This document shows, piece by piece, positions 40,098 through 44,857 of a DNA stretch of 44,857 nucleotides. Position 1 is the first letter of the stretch; every line of letters begins with the position of its first letter. A program made the translations under genes and the position numbers. The stretch is taken from contig JAHQVV010000213.1 in assembly GCA_019634195.1 (NCBI GenBank), positions 1 to 44,857 of the forward strand, given 5' to 3'. The notes below the pieces were generated by a model. It was not told the DNA's origin. It saw only the letters and a program-made list of their open reading frames with translations, and made no database searches. Source of the stretch: Phycisphaeraceae bacterium (GTDB taxonomy: Bacteria > Planctomycetota > Phycisphaerae > Phycisphaerales > Phycisphaeraceae).

Positions 40098-40952
40098 TCA
40101 ACGCGCCAGGTCCCGAGGCAGCAGCGCGTCCTTGCCACGATGGTGCCTGTTGACCACCCAGTTGTCCGTGTCTTGATAGCTGGTCGCGTTGATCTGAAAA
40201 GTCTGCACACTGCCGTCGGCATCCGCGAAGTTGCTCGGGGCGTTCTGATCCTCCACGACGATGTAGCCGCCGGCGTCATTGATCTCGCCCACGTGCTCGT
40301 AGGTCGAACCGTTCGGGGCGGGGTGCGAGACCAGAGCGCCCTGGTAAGGATCACCGTTCTCATCTTGTACGCCATGGGGCGCGAAGTTCCCGAACGCAAA
40401 GTCCGACGCAAGCAGCGTGAACTCCGCGTCGTGCTCGCCCTCGGGCGACCACGTATCGTTCAGCCGTTCGTAAGCGCCGACATCTTCATAATAAAAATGT
40501 TTGGCGCGATAATTATTACCCACGTACAGCATGTAGCTAAGGATGTTGTCGTCCCTCGTGTTGTAATCGAGGAATTTGGGGGCGATCAACGGGCAGTGCA
40601 TCACCGCGTCCTGGTCGTTGTTCTGCATGTAGTCGTAATAGATCGGCCGGAGGTCGTAGCCATTGCCAACGAGCTGCCATGGGCGTATTCGCGCGCCTTT
40701 CGTCATGGCGTCGAACCACCCGCCGGTTTCACCGGCCGCCGAGCCGTAGCGGTAGCCCGCTTCCGGGAAGAACTCATCGTGATCGATCGCATAGGAGAGC
40801 TGCACCTGCGCGATGCTTCGGACCGCGACCTGGCACTTCACGATGTTGGCCGAGTATCGCGCCTTGCTCAAGACGGGCAGCAGGATCGCGATCAGCAGCG
40901 CGATGATCGAAATCACCACGAGAAGCTCGATAAGGGTAAAGGCCTTGCGCAT
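40098..40952 (-). CDS. Type II secretion-like pseudopilin (DUF1559-like family)
   Basis: The 284-aa protein begins MRKAFTLIELLVVISIIALL, a prepilin peptidase signal with cleavage expected after Ala4 (here A-F, not the commoner G-F) and the conserved Glu8. The extracellular part has the aromatic- and aspartate-rich style of planctomycete DUF1559-like pseudopilins. Such proteins are numerous in the phylum, and their assembly (pilus, secretion or surface fibre) is not settled. An AAGGAG sequence five bases ahead of the ATG supports the start. No partner pilus gene is visible. The 362-bp stretch upstream (40953-41314) contains only a family C repeat and a short palindrome. Confidence 0.9.
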   Translation of the reverse strand: MRKAFTLIELLVVISIIALLIAILLPVLSKARYSANIVKCQVAVRSIAQVQLSYAIDHDEFFPEAGYRYGSAAGETGGWFDAMTKGARIRPWQLVGNGYDLRPIYYDYMQNNDQDAVMHCPLIAPKFLDYNTRDDNILSYMLYVGNNYRAKHFYYEDVGAYERLNDTWSPEGEHDAEFTLLASDFAFGNFAPHGVQDENGDPYQGALVSHPAPNGSTYEHVGEINDAGGYIVVEDQNAPSNFADADGSVQTFQINATSYQDTDNWVVNRHHRGKDALLPRDLAR

Positions 40953-41139
40953 GGTGCTCCTTCAAGATAAACAAGACAACTGCAGATAGGTCACTGCATT
41001 ATAAGCACGACGCCGCATCATTTCTAGGGCGTTCCGGAAGGTTCTATCGGCGTTTTGCCCCAATGCCGACAGCCAGAGACACCCGGGGAGCCTGTTTTGG
41101 GGCGTTAGAGCATTTTTGGCATGGCTCGGGCCCCGAGCC

Positions 41140-41259
41140 TTCTAGGGAGAAGGCGGGGGATGAGGGTCGGGCGTGAAGCAGGCCGCGGCTTGTTCTGTCT
41201 TTCATTGTGAAGACGACGCCCCACCCTCACCCCAACCCTCTCCCTGGAAGGGAGAGGGC
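41140..41259. repeat. Dispersed ~120-bp repeat, family C copy 2
   Basis: It shares its ordered core with 23211-23336 (agggagaaggcgggggatga near the left; accccaaccctctccct at the right, with gcttgttct between). An 8-bp-arm palindrome (ggctcggg-c-cccgagcc) lies just left at 41123-41139. It separates the terminase gene from the pseudopilin gene. Confidence 0.85.
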
Positions 41260-41314
41260 GCCAAGGCACCGTGTCAACAAGGACGCAGGATGCTCTAGAG
41301 CCCAGAAAACAGCC

Positions 41315-42835
41315 TCAATACCCCCGCCGCCTCACGCGGTCGCGTCCTTGATCAAACGCCAGGATGAGGTAGCGCAGGGCGTCGCAGGCGTGGTCGGAGC
41401 CCTCTTTGAGCGGGTTCTCGTCGTTGGGGCGTTTAGGGTTGTAGCGGTACTTCTGCAGCGCGAGGATCAGCCCCTTACAGCGCGGGTGGATGCGCAGTAG
41501 GCCGTGGTCCATCCGGCGGAGCACCGCCTCGATACCCAGCCGCACAGGGGCCTTGGGCGTGCGGACCGTGCAGCCCTTCTGGCGGAGCACGTCGATCTCG
41601 CTGCGCCCGGTCTGGCTGGAGCGTTGCTTGCCCGCCGGGTCGACCGCCAGCGCATCGAGCCGATCCAACTCGGGCAGGCCGTGCCGCCGGGCCATCGCGT
41701 TCGCCGCGGCGAGGTTGTCGCTGAGGATGCGTTCCTTGGCGATGTAGTCGCCGGCGATGTGCAGGATCGCGTCCGGTCCACGGCTGACGGCCCACGCCCA
41801 CAGCACGACCGTCTCGTTGCGCAGCCCGAAGTCCATCCCGCCGTACCAGACGCCCCAGCCCTTCGGCGTGTTTTGGTTGCTTCGATCGTAATCGCGCTGC
41901 TTGTACCACGGCTCCGCGTCTTCGACGAAAAGCTCTGGGTCGAACTTCGGGTACACCGCCGAGCGCGTGACCGGCCGCTTGCACATCATCTCCGCGTCCC
42001 ACAAGCCGTCGCCAAGCCGGGTGCGCTGATCGATCAGGTCCTGCACCGGCAGGTGGCCATCCGCTTGCTTCGCTCGGCCAAGGCAGTCGTCCCAGACCTT
42101 GCAGCCCCCGCACTTGATCGGCGGCGGGCAACGCGCGACGACATCCATCGCGTTCCAGCGGTAGAGTCGGCGGTCCTCGCTGTCGGTCAATTCGGACATC
42201 AGGCCGCCGACCTCGTGCATCGTCGACAAGGCCTCGATCCGGCCGGGCACATGCCTCCCGCCACACACCGCCGAGCGCGTCACCAGCTGCGCCGCGTCCC
42301 ACACATCCCGCTTCATGACATCGACCTCGTCGCACCGCAGCACCTGCACCCGCGTGCCCCGGACCGACTGCTCGCTGCACGAGAGCAGTTCGACCCGGCT
42401 GCCGTTTTGCAGCACGACCTTGCGCTGCGTCGGCGTCTTCGCCAGCACACCGCCACCAGCACTCAGCACCGGCTGATCCAGCAGCCGCCGCAGGTGCTCG
42501 TACATCTTCTCCGACTGCTGCAGCGAGCCGCCGAGGATGCGGACCTGGATGCCCGGCTTAAACAGCAGGTCCAAGACCGTCGCCGCCGCGCCGAGCATCG
42601 TCTTGCCCCCGCCGCGGTTGGCCCAGACCACCGCGTCGCCGGGCCGGTCGAAGAAGCTGTCCGCCAAGTAATCGAACGGCCCGGGGGTGTCCTGGTCGCT
42701 CCGCTTGGCGGGCAAGCGCAGGCCAAAGGCTGTCTCGACGAACTTGTGTAGCTGCGCGGGTGTGGTCGGGCGCAGCGATTGGAGTTGCCGCAAGCGTGCG
42801 CCGGGTCGGCGTTGTTGAGCTGAATGAGTTGTCAT
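41315..42835 (-). CDS. terL: Phage-type large terminase (DNA packaging ATPase-nuclease)
   Basis: The 506-aa protein has the terminase ATPase: Walker A ANRGGGKT (72-79) and Walker B LRCDEVD with D169-E170. The nuclease part has MDFGLRNE, a D-P-A-G-K segment, and HACDALRYLIL near the C-terminus, which are the expected metal-binding acidic sites. A Cys4 cluster, C236-x5-C242-x2-C245-x5-C251, lies between the two domains and is unusual for this family. The frame is open to 42958, but the extra 41 codons are encoded by a family A repeat, so the ATG at 42835 is preferred. Upstream on the same strand are a small helical protein, a ParB-like protein and a GNAT protein; no portal, protease or capsid gene follows. 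Confidence 0.88.
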   Translation of the reverse strand: MTTHSAQQRRPGARLRQLQSLRPTTPAQLHKFVETAFGLRLPAKRSDQDTPGPFDYLADSFFDRPGDAVVWANRGGGKTMLGAAATVLDLLFKPGIQVRILGGSLQQSEKMYEHLRRLLDQPVLSAGGGVLAKTPTQRKVVLQNGSRVELLSCSEQSVRGTRVQVLRCDEVDVMKRDVWDAAQLVTRSAVCGGRHVPGRIEALSTMHEVGGLMSELTDSEDRRLYRWNAMDVVARCPPPIKCGGCKVWDDCLGRAKQADGHLPVQDLIDQRTRLGDGLWDAEMMCKRPVTRSAVYPKFDPELFVEDAEPWYKQRDYDRSNQNTPKGWGVWYGGMDFGLRNETVVLWAWAVSRGPDAILHIAGDYIAKERILSDNLAAANAMARRHGLPELDRLDALAVDPAGKQRSSQTGRSEIDVLRQKGCTVRTPKAPVRLGIEAVLRRMDHGLLRIHPRCKGLILALQKYRYNPKRPNDENPLKEGSDHACDALRYLILAFDQGRDRVRRRGY

Positions 42836-42876
42836 CTGGTTGTTCCCCAAAATGTGTTTAAGGATTGCGGTTTGTC

Positions 42877-42946
42877 GGGAGGGTGAGGCTCCTGCCGAAC
42901 CGCGCGTCTTCTGTGACAGGCGGCTCGGCAGGAGCCTCGCCCTCCC
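42877..42946. repeat. Dispersed palindromic repeat, family A copy 2
   Basis: The arms at 42877-42903 and 42920-42946 have the same 27-bp length and 16-nt loop as the copy at 5377-5446; the left arm differs at two positions and the right arm is identical. It lies between the small gene and terL, within what should be one operon. Confidence 0.95.
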
Positions 42947-42954
42947 AGAGAGCT

Positions 42955-43380
42955 TCAATCGCCTTGGACAAGCGTTTCATCCGGCTCGGGCACCGACAGC
43001 GCCTGGGCGAGCGCATCAAACGCCTCGTCTTGTTCGGGCTGCTGCTCCGTGCCCAGGCTCGAGGCCCGGCTCAGTTCGGTCTTCAGCAAGTCCACGCAGG
43101 CCTTGCGGACCTGCTCGGCCGAGAGGGTTTCGTCTTCCGCGGTCGCTTGCCCGATCAGCCGTGTCGCCGCGACGAGGCGGTACCGCGACAACAAGAGCTG
43201 CGTCTGGGCGTCGGCCAGCACGCACAGGCCCGCCAACGTCCGCCGTGTCTCGGGCTTGGCCGCCCAATCAACGAGGTCGTCAAGCGACAGGTTGTTCGCG
43301 CTGGCGAAGGACAGGATGTCGTGCTCGGCCTGGGCCAGGCCCAGGATCAGCCGGTCTTCCGTCTGTATTGGCGCACTCAT
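42955..43380 (-). CDS. Small helical protein of the packaging module
   Basis: The 141-aa product is almost entirely alpha-helical and acidic, without signal peptide or membrane segment (for example LILGLAQAEHDILSFASANN; RKACVDLLKTELSRASSLG). I do not recognise a family. Its position, directly ahead of terL and overlapping the ParB-like gene by four bases (ATGA), is where a small terminase subunit normally lies. Size and helical nature fit that role, but no HTH is convincing. The repeat 42877-42946 now separates it from terL. Confidence 0.75.
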   Translation of the reverse strand: MSAPIQTEDRLILGLAQAEHDILSFASANNLSLDDLVDWAAKPETRRTLAGLCVLADAQTQLLLSRYRLVAATRLIGQATAEDETLSAEQVRKACVDLLKTELSRASSLGTEQQPEQDEAFDALAQALSVPEPDETLVQGD

Positions 43381-44003
43381 CGATTGTCTCCTTGTGGGAT
43401 GTTGAGAAGGGCGAGCAGCGCCGATTCGCGCGTGCCGCCGAGGTCACGCAGGCGCTTCTCGATCGCGCGACGCTGCGCGGGCAGCACAAAAAACGTCAGG
43501 CACACCGGCATCTGATCTACGGGCCTGGGTGCTTGAGGCGACGGCGTAGCAGCATTCAATGCCAAATACTTTTTGACCCGTGGCCCGTCCTCGGGCAAGC
43601 GCCGGGCCAGCTCATGGACCGGCATCGTCTTGCCCAACCTGTCGAGCAGCGCGGCGCGTTTCCGCGGGGCGTCCTCGCCACGCATCCGGTTCAGCGACGC
43701 GAGCAAGAGCATCGCCTGCTCGTCATCGACCGCCCATAGGTTGGTGTGGGCCGTGGTGTGGCCCAGCCGCTTGAGGGCCATGACGCGGTGGTGGCCGTCG
43801 AGGACCTGGTACCGCTCGCCGATCGGCCTGGCGATGATCGGCGGGTACAAGCCGGTGCGTTGGATCTCGCCGACAAGCTTGTCGAACAACGCCTTGGGCA
43901 TGGCATTGCTGTTGAGCGGGTGCGCATCGAGCCGATCGATCGGCAGCGCTTGCGTGCGCTGCGCTGGGGTTTGCGGGGTCGGGCGTGTGGGTGGGTCAGG
44001 CAT
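43377..44003 (-). CDS. ParB-like N-terminal domain protein of the packaging module
   Basis: The 208-aa protein has a ParB/Srx-type fold from about residue 18 to 110: L-P-I-D-R-L-D-A-H-P-L-N-S-N opens it, and VLDGHHRVMALKRLG (66-80) contains the D-G-H-H-R motif that binds CTP or acts in ParB-like nucleases. A basic C-terminal region (QRRAIEKRLRDLGGTRESA) may contact DNA. Phages often carry such a protein ahead of their terminase genes. The start at 44003 overlaps the GNAT stop by eight bases, and the stop overlaps the next gene by four bases, so these three genes form one tightly coupled unit. Confidence 0.85.
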   Translation of the reverse strand: MPDPPTRPTPQTPAQRTQALPIDRLDAHPLNSNAMPKALFDKLVGEIQRTGLYPPIIARPIGERYQVLDGHHRVMALKRLGHTTAHTNLWAVDDEQAMLLLASLNRMRGEDAPRKRAALLDRLGKTMPVHELARRLPEDGPRVKKYLALNAATPSPQAPRPVDQMPVCLTFFVLPAQRRAIEKRLRDLGGTRESALLALLNIPQGDNR

Positions 44004-44778
44004 GGGTGTTTTCCTTGAGGTAGTAGATTGGGTTGGCGAGCAGGCGCTGCCGAGCGGCATCGAGCACCTCGGCCGGGCTCGGCGGCTTCGACACGCCGCG
44101 TCCACCGGCCGAGCGGTACCAGCGCGTCAGTTCCTTGTTCAGCATCAGCCGGCTGGGCTCGGGCAGCGCCTCGATCCGCCGCTGGACAAGCGAGGGCGCC
44201 GCCAGCCCGTTCGGCTCGATCCCCGCAAAGCGGAGCGCGGCGATCGCCCGCTCATGTGCGGGCAGTGCAGGCCGCTGGTACGCGGTCATCCCCGCGCGTT
44301 CGAAGAACGGGCTGACCCGGCCCATCACCGCCAGGGCCTCGGTGTACCGCGTCGTGGCGGTGGACAGCGCGTGCCTCACCAGCCGTACCGCCAAGCCCAA
44401 GCCGCGGTAGCGCGGGTCGATCATGACCCGGCTGATGCAGCGCAGCTCTTCGTTGAGCAGCTGCGACCGCGGCTTGGGGCGGAGGTGGCCGTAGCGCCCG
44501 CCCAGCGCGGCGTCACGGAGCCGGCACGACAAGGACGGCAGCGACTCGACCAGCACCGCGATCGCTTGCGGCGTTGTTGGGTGGGCCAGGAAACGATCTG
44601 CCGCGCTCGGCGTGCTGTCGCGGATCGTGAGGATTCGCGTCATCGTCATCGGGTTGCCCGGCCGGTAGTGGTGGGGCTTGAGCGCGAGGTAGTCGGCCCG
44701 GTAGCCTTGCACGATCGCTAAGCCGTCAGGCCGATCACGCGGGTCGATTGATTGGAATCGTTGGAAGAGGGTGGGCAT
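43996..44778 (-). CDS. GNAT-family acetyltransferase of the packaging module
   Basis: The 260-aa protein has an acetyl-CoA-binding motif at about 115-130 (CISRVMIDPRYRGLGLAVRL; the R/Q-x-x-G-x-G/A core reads R-G-L-G-L-A). A following helix and a Y-T-E-A-L-A-V-M...F-F-E-R-A-G-M segment are typical of GNAT folds. An N-terminal region of about 45 residues ending in H-Y-R-P-G-N-P-x-T resembles a sequence common to a subgroup found on phages and plasmids. A C-terminal helical extension (about 185-260) may bind DNA or a partner. The start at 44778 lacks a clear ribosome site, and the gene is the first visible one of the module; more may lie beyond the window. Confidence 0.8.
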   Translation of the reverse strand: MPTLFQRFQSIDPRDRPDGLAIVQGYRADYLALKPHHYRPGNPMTMTRILTIRDSTPSAADRFLAHPTTPQAIAVLVESLPSLSCRLRDAALGGRYGHLRPKPRSQLLNEELRCISRVMIDPRYRGLGLAVRLVRHALSTATTRYTEALAVMGRVSPFFERAGMTAYQRPALPAHERAIAALRFAGIEPNGLAAPSLVQRRIEALPEPSRLMLNKELTRWYRSAGGRGVSKPPSPAEVLDAARQRLLANPIYYLKENTHA

Positions 44779-44807
44779 GAGAGAGGAGTTGTTGGGAGAG
44801 GTTTTTG

Positions 44808-44833
44808 GGGAGGGCGAGGCTCCCGCCGAGCCG
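44808..44833. repeat. Family A repeat, partial copy 3 at the window edge
   Basis: The sequence gggagggcgaggctcccgcc and on matches the left arm of copies at 5377 and 42877 with one change, 30 bp ahead of the GNAT start. The right arm is either diverged or beyond the window edge. Confidence 0.75.
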
Positions 44834-44857
44834 GGAGGTAGAGGTGATTCGCGGCGC

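Noticed and set aside
41504-42751. 415-codon plus-strand frame opposite terL
   Set aside because: Shadow of the terminase gene; low-complexity His/Arg/Leu/Val sequence without a domain.
42836-42958. 41-codon N-terminal extension of terL
   Set aside because: Mostly encoded by a family A repeat (42877-42946); a later ATG has a purine-rich ribosome site.
1-44857. CRISPR arrays, tRNA and rRNA genes
   Set aside because: No regularly spaced direct repeats and no cloverleaf or rRNA-like stretches were noticed by reading; the repeats seen are inverted and dispersed.

Overview
The window is a high-G+C bacterial chromosome segment that I place in the phylum Planctomycetota, most likely class Phycisphaerae. 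The placement rests on gene content: planctomycete-type cytochrome domains (PSCyt1, PSCyt2/DUF1549, PSD1/DUF1553), DUF1501 and DUF1080 proteins, a Tat-exported Gfo/Idh/MocA oxidoreductase, a DUF1559-style pseudopilin, an HAF-repeat protein with a PEP-CTERM-like tail, and many long palindromic intergenic repeats. No rRNA, tRNA or CRISPR array was seen. The genus cannot be fixed from this window.

Layout. Positions 1-20262 are almost entirely minus strand. In transcription order they hold the helicase hrpA, a lipoprotein-ResB-CcsA cytochrome c biogenesis operon (System II), and an operon of DUF1501, a PPC-domain-type secreted protein, DUF1549/DUF1553 and a cytochrome-WD40-coiled-coil fusion. After these come a secreted Gfo/Idh/MocA enzyme and a VTT-domain membrane protein cut by the window edge. 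The cytochrome assembly operon lies beside the multi-cytochrome operon, and the two are plausibly linked. Positions 20463-25332 hold yqgE, a cytochrome b562-like protein, a sodium:solute symporter, a lipoprotein and a glycogen-synthase-like glycosyltransferase. Positions 25674-28449 are a plus-strand group: a CDGSH iron-sulfur protein, a DapA-family aldolase and an Old-Yellow-Enzyme-family oxidoreductase.

Positions 28639-33666 hold a DUF1080 protein, a free methionine sulfoxide reductase whose 3' end has been replaced by foreign-looking DNA, an HDOD protein with a clear terminator, and a tight two-gene unit resembling the PlcP-Agt lipid-remodelling pair of phosphate-limited marine bacteria. 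Positions 33663-35944 hold a PadR regulator with a palindromic operator, overlapping a gene for a membrane protein with a HAAS-like prefix. An HAF-repeat secreted protein, a three-gene DUF990-type ABC exporter and a pseudopilin follow. Positions 41315-44778 are an orphan phage-packaging module (GNAT, ParB-like protein, small helical protein, large terminase) with no portal or capsid gene visible and with dispersed repeats around and inside it.

Repeats are a main theme. At least four families of imperfect or perfect palindromes (about 70-125 bp) sit between genes, and in two places the same kind of sequence lies in frame inside hrpA. The items most worth a second look are the 560-bp tail replacement at the methionine sulfoxide reductase gene, the orphan terminase module with its Cys4 motif, the candidate PlcP-Agt pair, and the repeat insertions in hrpA.
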